Source: Trichodesmium erythraeum GBRTRLIN201
GTDB taxonomy: Bacteria > Cyanobacteriota > Cyanobacteriia > Cyanobacteriales > Microcoleaceae
Reading direction: 5' to 3'
Assembly: GCA_018457135.1 (NCBI GenBank)
Contig: JAGGDU010000123.1
Location: 25,449 to 63,404, forward strand
DNA length: 37,956 bases
The translations under genes were made by a program, and so were the position numbers. The notes under the pieces were generated by a model, which was not told the origin of the DNA, searched no databases, and saw nothing but the letters and a program-made list of their open reading frames with translations. Numbering within the stretch: position 1 is the first letter of the stretch; each line of letters opens with the position of its first letter. Below are positions 27,049 to 36,213 of this stretch, piece by piece.

Positions 27049-27292
27049 CTTCCTTTGTCAAGGCTATTGGTTGAACTAAAAAATTCAGGTATCAAGTCTC
27101 TCAATTCATAGAGAAAAAAATAAAAAAAAATCTTTTTAACTAATGTTTCAGTTACAGAAAAGATAATTATTAATTCTTGAAACACCTCGAATTTTTTTTG
27201 AACATTTAGACCTACCTAATTATACTAAAGTTATTTATTATTGATGTCAACTTATTTTTTAAAGCTAAATAAAAGAGTTATCTCTTGAACTA

Positions 27293-27707
27293 GATAGAGT
27301 TAAAATTTAAAATTATTCAATCTAAAAATATACAGATATCTGTCAAAAAAATTATGATTTAATAGCCTCAAATCCACCTTTTTTTTTTATCCTTATAAAG
27401 TTGCTAAAAAAAAGAGGACAGTTGCCATACATACTGACTTTCTCTCACAAGCTGATTTATTGCAAGCAGCAGTTAAACTTTTATCCAAAACTGGTAAATT
27501 AGCTGTAATTTATCCCGTAGAAAAAGCTCAAATTTTTCAGGAAAAAGCAGAATATTTGAGATTATTTTGTCAGATAAAACTTGATGTTCAACCTATGCCA
27601 AAAATTTCCATGGAACAAATTTTGATATAACTCACCAAAAAAAATACCATTTACTTCAAAAAACTTTGAACCTTGAAACTAAACAATATATATATGCTTT
27701 ATTGCTT
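27293..27707 (+). pseudogene. Decayed partial duplicate of the trmN6-like gene
   Basis: From GATAGAGTTAAAATTTAAAA onward the sequence parallels 26596-27010 of the intact gene at an offset of about 697 bases. Recognisable pieces are SNPPFFF-like ('SNPPFFFIL' region near 27370), TVA-HTDFLSQADLLQAAVK, LSKTGKLAVIYPVEKAQ, FQEKAEYLRLFCQIKLDVQ and PMPKIS, then a TAA. The duplicate starts in the middle of the gene, has short indels in the A-rich parts and several stops. The upstream half, including the SAM motif, is absent or unrecognisable. Confidence 0.9.
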
Positions 27708-27944
27708 ACTTACTTATAGCCTTTTGAATAACAATTAGGTATACAGACTCAAGTAATAATCTTTTGAAAACATCAAATTTTTTTTACTCATTGTTATCAA
27801 TTTACCAATTAGTCATGCAAAGTATTGTATTTAATTATTACTAATTTAATGTAATTTAAAATTATCAAAAAATTAGGTCAATAGCCTTCCTTTGGATAGA
27901 GGATGAAAAAATAAACTTCAGTTTTTCTTGGCTTTGGCTTCATT

Positions 27945-27971
27945 TAGAAGTACTGATAACTGATAACTGAA
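27945..27971. repeat. Tandem heptamers directly before cmoA
   Basis: TACTGATAACTGATAACTGA is built from GATAACT heptamers and runs into the cmoA start codon region. A related GATAACTGACAACTA occurs at about 20192-20208. These belong to the short tandem heptamers dispersed in cyanobacterial genomes. There is no Shine-Dalgarno in between. Confidence 0.6.
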
Positions 27972-28733
27972 ATGACTGAACCACTAGAAACAGAACTATA
28001 TTTAAGTTCAGAAAAAGACGAACTATTTGAAAAAGGTCCCTGGCCGAAACCTTTTGCCTTTAATGCCGAAGTAGTCAAAGTTTTCGATAATATGGTATGC
28101 CGTTCGGTGCCTCTATATCGAGAAGTTGTTGCTGGAGCAGTCCATTGGACACGAGCATATTATCAGCCAAAAACACGCATTATTGATATAGGTTGTTCTA
28201 CTGGTACATTCCTAGAATTATTAGGGCGATTTTTGAAACAACCAGCAATTTTAGTGGGAATTGATAACTCTTCAGATATGTTAGATAAAGCTAAAGAAAA
28301 ATTAGCCCAAGTAGAACAAATTCATCAGATAGAATTAATTTGTGAAAGTGCTGAAAATTGTTCTTTTGAAAAGAGTAGTGTAGTCGTTATGAACTATACC
28401 TTACAATTTTTATCTCTTCCTCAAAGACAAAAATTATTACGAGCAATTTATCAAGGTTTAGTTCCTGGCGGATTACTATTTATAAGTGAAAAAATTCGTT
28501 CTGATTGTCCTCAATTTCAAGAAACAATTACTCACCATTATGAAGCTTTTAAGGCTAAAAATGGTTATGCTCAAAATGAAATAGAACGGAAAAAAGAAGC
28601 ACTAGAAAATGTATTAATTCCACTCAGCGAAGCTGAACAATTACAGATGTTAAAACAGAGTGGTTTTTCATACATAGAATCATTAATTAAATTGCATAAT
28701 TTTGTCTCATTTGTGGCTTTCAAATCTGATTGA
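27972..28733 (+). CDS. cmoA: Carboxy-S-adenosyl-L-methionine synthase-like, CmoA
   Basis: CmoA makes carboxy-SAM from SAM and prephenate; CmoB uses it to form cmo5U at tRNA wobble position 34. The family pattern is clear: PFAFNAEVVKVFDNMVCRSV (about 27-46, parallel to FDFNE.V..VF..M..RSVPGY in CmoA), the SAM motif IIDIGCSTGTFLELL (about 70-84), GIDNSSDML, MNYTLQFLSLPQRQ (about 139-152), GLVPGGLLFISEK, and NGYAQNEIERKKEALENVL with a final FVSFVAFK. 253 aa matches the family. The start ATG 27972 fits. No cmoB is in the window. It follows the dead duplicate of trmN6, so two tRNA-modification genes are near neighbours, though not a proven operon. It could be a paralogous SAM methyltransferase that kept the CmoA pattern. 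Confidence 0.85.
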   Translation: MTEPLETELYLSSEKDELFEKGPWPKPFAFNAEVVKVFDNMVCRSVPLYREVVAGAVHWTRAYYQPKTRIIDIGCSTGTFLELLGRFLKQPAILVGIDNSSDMLDKAKEKLAQVEQIHQIELICESAENCSFEKSSVVVMNYTLQFLSLPQRQKLLRAIYQGLVPGGLLFISEKIRSDCPQFQETITHHYEAFKAKNGYAQNEIERKKEALENVLIPLSEAEQLQMLKQSGFSYIESLIKLHNFVSFVAFKSD

Positions 28734-28840
28734 ATCAAAAAAAATTAGAGGTGAAGACAAAAAAAATATTTCTACCAGTTAAAATTTAAGTGTTAAAATT
28801 AATAATACCTATACTATTAATAAAACCATGAGTTTTCTTA

Positions 28841-29501
28841 ATGTTGACCCTTGATCACGCTCCCATATTTCCTAACTCCCGTCGTGTCTGGGTAACACTA
28901 CTAGAAAAATGACTTAAGTTTGAATTGGTAGAAGTTAAACTCAGTGGAGAGCAATTTTTACCTGATTTTTTGGAACTTAATTCTTTCCACCACATTCCTG
29001 CTTTAGTAGATGATGGTTTTAATATAATTGAATCTTTGGCAATTCTTGACTATATATAAGCCAAATATCCTACTCCTAATATGTTACCTAAAGAGGTCAA
29101 AAACTTAACAATTGTGCAGATGGTAAAAATGGTAAGTATTAATGAATTGTTGCCCGCTATTCATCCACTGGTAGAACAAATTTTAGATTTACCTGGAGAA
29201 AACCCAGAAAAAGCTGAGAAAGCAGAGGAGAAAATTGCAACAGTCCTGACATTTTTTTGAGAAATTATTGAGCGATCGCCCTTATTTTGGTAGTGACAAT
29301 TTAACTTTAGTAGATGTTGTTGCTGTTACTATCATCTCTATGTTGTCCTTTAGAGGCGGTATTTCTTTAAATAAATATCCTAAAATTAGTGCTTGGTGCA
29401 GTAGCCTAATAGCACGTCCAGCATAGCAAAATTCTGAGGCGACAGAAGAAGCATTTGCTGAATTTAGATTTAATATGTTAGCTAGAATGCAGCGAAACTA
29501 A
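28841..29501 (+). pseudogene. Dead glutathione S-transferase-like gene
   Basis: From ATG 28841 one frame reads NSRRVWVTLLEK, stop TGA, LKFELVEVKLSGEQFLPDFL, NSFHHIPALVDDGFNIIESL, AILDYI, stop TAA, AKYPTP. This is the thioredoxin-fold half of a GST, with IPALVDDG..I-ESLAILDYI the glutathione-binding strand and ESxAI motif. The C-terminal helical half continues (INELLPAIHPLVEQ) to a TGA and a shift of frame near 29258. It then reads SPLFWQ-like, DNLTLVDVVAV and PKISAWCSSLIARPA before a TAG, and AEFRFNMLARMQRN to the TAA at 29501. At least four nonsense changes and one frameshift make it non-functional. Confidence 0.85.
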
Positions 29502-29689
29502 AGAAAGTATACTACCCTCATAAGGGGTGTGAATATTAGTAAATGCGAAATTTTCTCGTTGTGTAAGTATTATTCAGACGTTAATTATACTAATTATCAG
29601 TACCTCTAGCTTAAGCTAGAGGCTTAATATCTGAATTTTTTAGTCAAATTCAATCATGACTTACCCACTTCAGCAAAAAATTGGGTTTA
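29502..29689. other. Short spacer with a dispersed-repeat fragment
   Basis: Contains GACTTACCCA at 29658-29667 followed by AAAAAATTGGGTTT, resembling the inverted-repeat element at 15831-15930. An AGCTTAAGCT palindrome lies near 29607-29618 (CTAGCTTAAGCTAG) and could act as a weak bidirectional stem between the dead GST gene and the ABC transporter. Confidence 0.4.
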
Positions 29690-31294
29690 TTATCTTTTAT
29701 CTAAGGTTATAATAGGCTTAAGTTGCCAAGATTCGTTCGCAGTAATTTCTAGTAATTGTTGATGATATTTTTTTAAAGTCGGGCGATGTCCAACACTAAT
29801 AAATGTTATGGATGTTTCTTGCAATTGTTTATATAAAATTTCCTCAGTTGGCACATCTAAAGCACTGGTGGCTTCATCCAAAATTACATATTTAGGTTGA
29901 GTTAATAATAATCTAGTAAAGGCAACTCTTTGTTGTTCTCCCACTGACAAAACTTGACTCCAATTTTCTTCTGCATCTAAACCACCAAATCTTTCTGCTA
30001 ATTTGGTGAGATTTACTTTTTCTAAGACTTCCTGTATTTTTACATCAGAAATGTTTAGATTACTCTGGGGATATAAAAGCTGTTGACGGAGAGAGCCTAA
30101 AACCATATAAGGTTTTTGAGGCAAGAATAATATTTCATTCAATTTAGGTCGATAAATAGCTCCTGTGCCAGAGTTCCATAGACCAGCGATCGCTCTTAAA
30201 ATTGAACTTTTGCCACAACCGCTAGGTCCCATAATTAATAATCCATCTCCTGGTTTTATTTCTAAGGAAATATCTCTGAATAAAGTTCTTTGATAATTGG
30301 GAGTTTTTAATGTTAAATGTTCTAAAGCTAGACAAGAATTTGTTATTGTATCAATAGCTAATTCACCTTTAGGAACTTCAGTAGATGATTGAATAGCCTC
30401 AGAAAAAGTAGATAAACGATTAATTCCAGCAGCAAATTCTGTCAGTCTATCCAATTGACTAACAATAACTGTTAAGGAACTTAAGATGATACTAAAAGCT
30501 ACTCCGGCTTGAGTAATTACACCTATTTCTAATTCACCAGAAAGCACACGGGGACCAATAATTATAGATGGTAATGCAAAAGTAATAAATTCATAACTAT
30601 TTCTAAAAATATCCAAATATAGTTGCCATTGAATTAACCGATTAAAATTATTAAAAACATCATTAAATATGTTCTTTGCCTGTTGTAGTTCCTGTTTCTC
30701 TCCTCTATAAAAAGCTATAGATTCAGAATTTTCTCTAACTCTAATTAAACCAAAACGAAAATTAGCTTCTCGCTTCAATTGTTCAAAATTAATCTCTACC
30801 AAAACCTTACCAAATACTCCGGTCGTGATAACTGTACCAGCAATAGCATAAGCAATTACAAAAAATACTAATGGTTTAGAAATTGACCATAATAAAGTAC
30901 TAAAACCAAATAACTGAAATATGGCATTGAGAGTAATTACAAGAAAACTTAGAGATTGGTCTGTAAAACTTTTAATATCTTGAGCAATACGTTGGTCTGG
31001 ATTATCAATTTCTGGGTGGTAACTAATTTTATAGAAAGAGCGATCGCTTAAATAACTTTCCATAAAACTCTCAGTCATCCACCTTCGCCAAAATACACTA
31101 AGTTTTTGTCGAACAAAAGAATAGGAAGATACAAAAGGTACAGCAATCACAACTGCGCCAAAAAACTGTATAATTGATCGCCAAAATCTCTCAGAATTTT
31201 GAGAAGATAGTGCAGAAATAAATTCTGCTCGTTGATTTGTGAGGAATAAATTAAATACAGTAAATGTTCCTAATAAAACAATTACTAGTAACAA
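29690..31294 (-). CDS. SbmA/BacA-like ABC transporter (fused permease and ATPase)
   Basis: Half-transporter with an N-terminal membrane domain of about six segments (from this start to about residue 285) and a C-terminal ATPase at about 305-534, of the YddA/SbmA-BacA/ABCD-like type. Walker A is GPSGCGKSS, the signature is SVGEQQR (LSVGEQQRVAF), Walker B is YVILDEATSALD, and the H-loop histidine is in ISVGHR. Relatives move peptides or vitamin B12-like cargo; substrate unknown. As given the gene starts at TTG 31294, giving 534 aa. Conserved-looking in-frame sequence (FWSIAKLYWFSKNEKWRARG) continues upstream and reaches an A10 run at 31380-31389. ATG 31398 would give a normal start only if the run had one more A. 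So the true gene is probably 569 aa and frameshifted, or corrected by slippage. Confidence 0.85.
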   Translation of the reverse strand: MLLVIVLLGTFTVFNLFLTNQRAEFISALSSQNSERFWRSIIQFFGAVVIAVPFVSSYSFVRQKLSVFWRRWMTESFMESYLSDRSFYKISYHPEIDNPDQRIAQDIKSFTDQSLSFLVITLNAIFQLFGFSTLLWSISKPLVFFVIAYAIAGTVITTGVFGKVLVEINFEQLKREANFRFGLIRVRENSESIAFYRGEKQELQQAKNIFNDVFNNFNRLIQWQLYLDIFRNSYEFITFALPSIIIGPRVLSGELEIGVITQAGVAFSIILSSLTVIVSQLDRLTEFAAGINRLSTFSEAIQSSTEVPKGELAIDTITNSCLALEHLTLKTPNYQRTLFRDISLEIKPGDGLLIMGPSGCGKSSILRAIAGLWNSGTGAIYRPKLNEILFLPQKPYMVLGSLRQQLLYPQSNLNISDVKIQEVLEKVNLTKLAERFGGLDAEENWSQVLSVGEQQRVAFTRLLLTQPKYVILDEATSALDVPTEEILYKQLQETSITFISVGHRPTLKKYHQQLLEITANESWQLKPIITLDKR

Positions 31295-32024
31295 TAAACC
31301 CCTAGCTCGCCATTTCTCATTTTTTGAGAACCAATAAAGTTTAGCAATTGACCAAAAATCTTTTAATAAATTTAAGTGATTTTTTTTTTATTCAGCATAT
31401 TTTTAGATATTACTAATGTGATTTTTAGTTTATTTCCTATATATAATTTATCATAATATTAGCCGATTGTCAATCAATATACCCTTGATAAAATTGGTGA
31501 GAGATATAATTTTTTATTCTTAGATAATAGGCAATAAAAAAAATATAGATTTTGTCAAGTTACTGAAACAGAATTGTTTTTCTTATTTTCTATTCATTGC
31601 TTCCCTGTACAGACGCCCTTATGCAGCCCTACTTACTTTTTGTAAAACTTCAGTTATTAAATAATTATTACACAAGGAATAAATTTTTTTTTATCCTCTT
31701 CAGCTAAGTTAATTTTATAGAGCTACTTGCTCAGGTACTTAGAAATTCTAATTCAAAGTTTCTTAAGGGAAAAAGAGTACAAAAAATAATGTGTAAATAT
31801 GCCAGAGCGCATTGCTATAATTTTATCAATATTTACTTGTCCCCCACTTCTTTGAAGCTACAAAAGTTTTCTGCAACATCTCTACTCTCACTCAAAATAC
31901 AATTTGAAAAGTTTTTGAGAAATGGCATAATAATTTCAGACTTCTAGCCCAAGTAATGGGAACGCTATCTTTGAGTAGAAAAAGCACTATTTCGAGAAAT
32001 TATTTGCCAAAAATAGGGAAATTT
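31295..32024. other. Gap between ABC transporter and nucleoside transporter
   Basis: The part 31295-31398 probably belongs to the 5' end of the ABC transporter gene, with the A10 run at 31380-31389 (T10 on the plus strand). The rest is AT-rich. Near 31617-31633 CCCTTATGCAGCCCTAC is a weak relative of the REP-like hairpin at 10187-10211. No other gene is supported; the stretch at 31800-31985 has no open frame of note. Confidence 0.5.
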
Positions 32025-33254
32025 CTACAACAAAATTCCTGCGATACAAGCAGTCATAAAACAAGCAATAGATCCACCTATCATTGCTCGAACTCCCAAC
32101 TTTGCCAAATCACCCTGTCGTGATGGTGCAATGGTACTAATTCCACCTATCTGTACAGCAATGGAACCAATATTAGAAAACCCACATAAAGCATAAGTAG
32201 CAATAATCTGCGATCGCTCAGAAATCACATTTACCATTTCACCTTTTTGAGCATTTTCAATGAGTGTCTTTAAATCTAAATAAGCGATAAATTCATTCAA
32301 AATTGTTTTCTTACCCAACAAGATCCCCACTTGAGGACAGTCTCCCCAAGGCACTCCCATCAACCAAGCAACAGGAGCAAATAATAAAGAGAAAACCCAC
32401 TCCAAGGATAACTGAGGCAACCCAATACCATTACCTATCCATGCTAATAGTCCATTGACCATTGCTACCAACCCTAAAAAAGCAATTAACATTGCTGCCA
32501 CATTGACAGCCAATTTTGCTCCCTCTTTAGCACCTAATGTTGCTGCATCAATAACATTTGCATAAGTCTGTTCTACCTCTACCTTGACCGTTCCTGCCGT
32601 CGGAGACTCTTCTGTTTCTGGCAACAATATTTTTGATATTGCCAATGCTGCAGGTGCTGACATTACCGAGGCAGCAATTAAATGTTCGGCAGGTACTCCA
32701 AAAGAAATATAAGCTGCCAATACTCCTCCAGCGACTGTAGCAAAACCACCTGTCATCACTGCGTGTAATTCTGATTTCGTCATTGTTTTCACATAAGGTT
32801 TAATCATCAACGGTGCTTCTGTTGACCCCACAAAAATATTAGCGGAACAAGCGAGAGACTCTGTGCCAGAAGTTTTCATAGTTTTCAGCATTATCCATGC
32901 AAATGCTTTGACTACTTGTTGTAAAATTCCATAATGATATAAGATAGTAATTAATGAAGAAAAAAATATAATTGTTGGTAGTATCTGGAAGGCAAAAAAG
33001 TGTTCGAGATAGTTTTCTCCAAATACAAATTTAGCCCCGGCATCAGAAAATTTGAGTAACTGACTAATTATATCGGCAATAAATTTAAACACTGCTAAAC
33101 CTGTTTTGCTTTTTAAAATTAGCAGTGCAAATAATAGTTGCAAACCTATTCCCCATAAAACAGTTTCCCACTTAATTGCATTTCTTTTTGCCGATAACAG
33201 AATAGCTAAACCTATAAAAACTATTAACCCCAGTGCTGATATTAATCTTTCCAC
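32025..33254 (-). CDS. nupC: NupC-family concentrative nucleoside transporter
   Basis: Proton- or sodium-coupled importer of nucleosides in the inner membrane. 409 aa, about ten hydrophobic segments. The N-terminal LLSAKRNAIKWETVLWGIGL (about 20-39) fits the family N domain (SxxRxxIxWRxV). The gate domain is present near 85-110. The central ESLACSANIFVGSTEAPLMI (about 131-150), with the ExxxxxxNxFxGxxEAPLxI signature, supplies nucleoside contacts. The C-terminal CGFSNIGSIAVQIGG (about 358-372) is the second contact region, and TPS-like IAPSRQGDLAKLG follows. Length and motifs are complete. It stands alone with long gaps on both sides. The symbol reflects family membership; specificity between purine and pyrimidine nucleosides is not clear. 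Confidence 0.93.
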   Translation of the reverse strand: MERLISALGLIVFIGLAILLSAKRNAIKWETVLWGIGLQLLFALLILKSKTGLAVFKFIADIISQLLKFSDAGAKFVFGENYLEHFFAFQILPTIIFFSSLITILYHYGILQQVVKAFAWIMLKTMKTSGTESLACSANIFVGSTEAPLMIKPYVKTMTKSELHAVMTGGFATVAGGVLAAYISFGVPAEHLIAASVMSAPAALAISKILLPETEESPTAGTVKVEVEQTYANVIDAATLGAKEGAKLAVNVAAMLIAFLGLVAMVNGLLAWIGNGIGLPQLSLEWVFSLLFAPVAWLMGVPWGDCPQVGILLGKKTILNEFIAYLDLKTLIENAQKGEMVNVISERSQIIATYALCGFSNIGSIAVQIGGISTIAPSRQGDLAKLGVRAMIGGSIACFMTACIAGILL

Positions 33255-34525
33255 AATTAATTATATATCCCTTAATTTATTATACTATTTTCTGAAATTA
33301 ATCATCACGAAATATCTGATCATATTAAATATTTACTATATATTTGCTATATAAATTATTATAATGAGCGAGGTAGAATTTTTTTATGCTTTAAGGAATC
33401 AAAAAATAAAGTCAGTGTACTTCATTAATCTAATAAATGCTATATACAGAAATCCTAAACTATTTTTAAGAATTTTTATAATAACTAACTTTAACTGAAA
33501 ATCTTAAAAATTATGACTCCAGACTTCTAACTACTAACAAAATATTAAAACTTATATAGGGTTTCTGTATTTATTATAACCTATTTGGAATTGCTATAAC
33601 AATCCTAAAGAATTTGTTCAAAATGCAAAAATAGATAAATAAAAATGTATCAAACTCTTCCCCATTGCCCATTCCCCATTCTCTGAAAAGCCTAGATGTT
33701 TATCCGACAGAGCAAGTAGGATTGCTATACAATGTATTTTTTACCTAGACTTTATATCTAGATTTTGAAATTTACAGCAGAGGCTACCATAACGAAGAAA
33801 TTCAGTCAACAGTAAATATATTGATAAATATATTGATTAAATGTAAAAAATTTGCAAAAAGCAGATCGAGGAACTAGACTAGTTGTATTAATGATAGCAG
33901 AACTAGATCAAAGAGAAAACCTGATCCAAACTCAACAAAATATTTAGACATTTCCCTACAATGACTTAATTATAGTTGATATACTTTGGTTTCAATCTAG
34001 TCAAAAATGTTTTGGCTTTAGAATTATCAATAATATTTATGAATAAGTGCAAGGAAACATGGATTAACTAGCAAAAAATTATGACAATACAATTTTTTTT
34101 ATATCAGTGCCCCAACTGGACATTTCCCTTAGAATAAGTTAGTGGCGACTACTTTCGGGATGTACTGGCAAGATCGTTTTACTAGTGTAGCTTGGGAGTT
34201 ACTTTAATCTTGTTTTCATAGTTTTCAAATATCAGGGAATTAAAGAGCGAAACATCTCCAGAAATTAAATAATTTTTTTCAAGTAACTTTTGCCAGCACA
34301 TTCCCTAAACTATTTTTGTTCAATGATTTTTTTTGCTTAATAAATTATTTAAAATGGAAATTACCCTTTAGTAATAGTTCATCCATTTAGATTATTAATA
34401 TCTTTAGATTATTAAGATATTTTTTGGTGGGGATGCTCAGATTTTTGATTGGTTAAAACTCTTAAATTATTGCTATAATTAAAAATTGAATATTTTTGAT
34501 TTACCTAAACTAATTAAAATTAACT
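33255..34525. other. Long intergenic region upstream of der
   Basis: About 1.27 kb with no supported gene. It holds a C-rich short tandem repeat at 33660-33682 (CCATTGCCCATTCCCCATT), another common cyanobacterial type. A less AT-rich block at about 34110-34260 (around GTGGCGACTACTTTCGGGAT) has short open pieces that I cannot assign. Nothing resembling a promoter with certainty. Confidence 0.45.
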
Positions 34526-35887
34526 ATGCCCTTACCTATTGTAGCTATTATTGGCAGGCCAAATGTGGGGAAGTCCACAATAGTCAATCGCTTGGCTGAA
34601 AGTAAAGACGCCATCGTCCACGATGAACCAGGAATAACTCGCGATCGCACCTATCGAAATGCATACTGGGAAGACCGGGAGTTTCAAGTTGTAGATACAG
34701 GAGGTTTAGTATTTGATGACAATACAGAATTTTTACCCCTAATCCGCGAACAAGCTATGGCAGCTCTAGTAGAAGCAAGTGTAGCAATTTTTGTGGTAGA
34801 TGGACAAACAGGTCTTACTGGAGGAGATGAAGAAATTGCCCAATGGCTCCGTCAACAAACTATTCCGATCCTCCTAGCAGTTAATAAATGCGAATCTATA
34901 ACAGAAGGATTGACCCAAGCTGCTATGTTTTGGGAATTAGGTTTAGGAGAACCTTATCCTATTTCTGGTATTCATGGCAATGGTACTGGAGAATTATTAG
35001 ACGATTTAATTACCTACTTACCAACCCAAGGAGAAATTACTGAAACTAATCAAACTAAAATAGCAATTGTTGGTCGTCCAAACGTTGGTAAATCAAGTTT
35101 ATTAAATTCATTTATTGGAGAAAAACGTGCAATTGTTAGTCCTATTTCTGGTACAACAAGAGATGCTATTGATACTGTAGTAGAACGAAATGGCAAAACT
35201 TATCGTTTGATTGATACTGCTGGAATTAGAAAGAAAAAAAATGTCGAATATGGTGCCGAATTTTTTGGGATTAACCGAGCTTTTAAAGCTATTCGTCGTG
35301 CTGAAGTTGTTATGTTTGTAATTGATGCTTTAGATGGAGTAACAGAACAAGACCAAAAACTAGCAAATCGGATCATAGAAGACGGTAGAGCTTGTGTTAT
35401 TGTAGTGAATAAATGGGATGCCATAGAAAAAGATAATTATACTATTTATACTTATGAACAGGAAGTAAGGTCGCGACTATATTTTGTGGAATGGGCAGAG
35501 ATGATTTTTGTTAGTGCACTAACTGGAAAACGAGTGGAGAAAATTATAAATTTGATAGATAATGCAGCCAATGAATATCAGCGTCGAGTGACAACTTCTG
35601 TAATCAATGAGGTATTAGAAGAAGCAATTAGTTGGAATTCTCCCCCCACTAATCGTCAAGGTCGTCAAGGTAAAATTTATTATGGAACTCAAGTAACAAG
35701 TAAACCACCAACAATTGCATTATTTGTCAACGATCCTAAACGTTTTCCTGAAAATTATCGGCGTTATATTCAAAGTCAATTTCGTCAACATTTAGGATTT
35801 ACAGGTACACCAATAAGATTACTTTGGCGTGGTAAAAAAGCTAGAGAAGTAGAACAAAATACTGTTAATAGAGCAACTCGTGTCTAA
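34526..35887 (+). CDS. der: Ribosome assembly GTPase Der (EngA)
   Basis: Essential double-GTPase that acts in maturation of the 50S subunit. 453 aa. First G domain: G1 GRPNVGKST (10-18), G2 region GITRDRTY, G3 DTGG (57-60) and G4 NKCE (a variant of NKxD). Second G domain from about residue 175: G1 [19 protein letters not shown] and NKWD. A C-terminal KH-like domain follows (about 355-450), with [20 protein letters not shown] and [14 protein letters not shown]. All are the canonical Der features and lengths. The ATG at 34526 fits the family N-terminus [10 protein letters not shown]. In the first domain G4 reads N-K-C-E, a variant common in cyanobacteria and plastids as far as I recall. No neighbour within a likely operon. 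Confidence 0.97.
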   Translation: MPLPIVAIIGRPNVGKSTIVNRLAESKDAIVHDEPGITRDRTYRNAYWEDREFQVVDTGGLVFDDNTEFLPLIREQAMAALVEASVAIFVVDGQTGLTGGDEEIAQWLRQQTIPILLAVNKCESITEGLTQAAMFWELGLGEPYPISGIHGNGTGELLDDLITYLPTQGEITETNQTKIAIVGRPNVGKSSLLNSFIGEKRAIVSPISGTTRDAIDTVVERNGKTYRLIDTAGIRKKKNVEYGAEFFGINRAFKAIRRAEVVMFVIDALDGVTEQDQKLANRIIEDGRACVIVVNKWDAIEKDNYTIYTYEQEVRSRLYFVEWAEMIFVSALTGKRVEKIINLIDNAANEYQRRVTTSVINEVLEEAISWNSPPTNRQGRQGKIYYGTQVTSKPPTIALFVNDPKRFPENYRRYIQSQFRQHLGFTGTPIRLLWRGKKAREVEQNTVNRATRV

Positions 35888-36213
35888 TATGTTATCTGCA
35901 AATTAAATATATTGATAGCACTACAGGCAACTCAAAAATCAAATCCCCCTTACTCCCTAAAGGTTATTCATGATTACGAACTCCTAAAAGCATTTTCATT
36001 CTAGAGAGATAGAAGCTGGGAGCAAGGGAAGCACCAAATCACTAAATGATAGAATTTGAGTATTGATAAATGTCCGCGCTCTAGCATACATAGTGCTATA
36101 TTTTATAGATATCTTATTCAGCGATCGCCCATAGATAGATAAAAAAAATATAGAGAAAACCCCCGAACTTATCTCAATTGAAATAAAATAAATATTTATT
36201 TTCAATTAATTCT
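35888..36213. other. Gap between der and the YeiH-family gene
   Basis: About 326 bases. No gene, no terminator with a clear T-run. HIP1 occurs near 36121-36128 (GCGATCGC). A minus-strand open frame in 36174-36488 runs opposite the YeiH gene and is a shadow. Confidence 0.5.

Noticed and set aside
33660-33682. Terminator or operator upstream of der
   Set aside because: The C-rich CCCATT units are a short tandem repeat without a stem or T-run.
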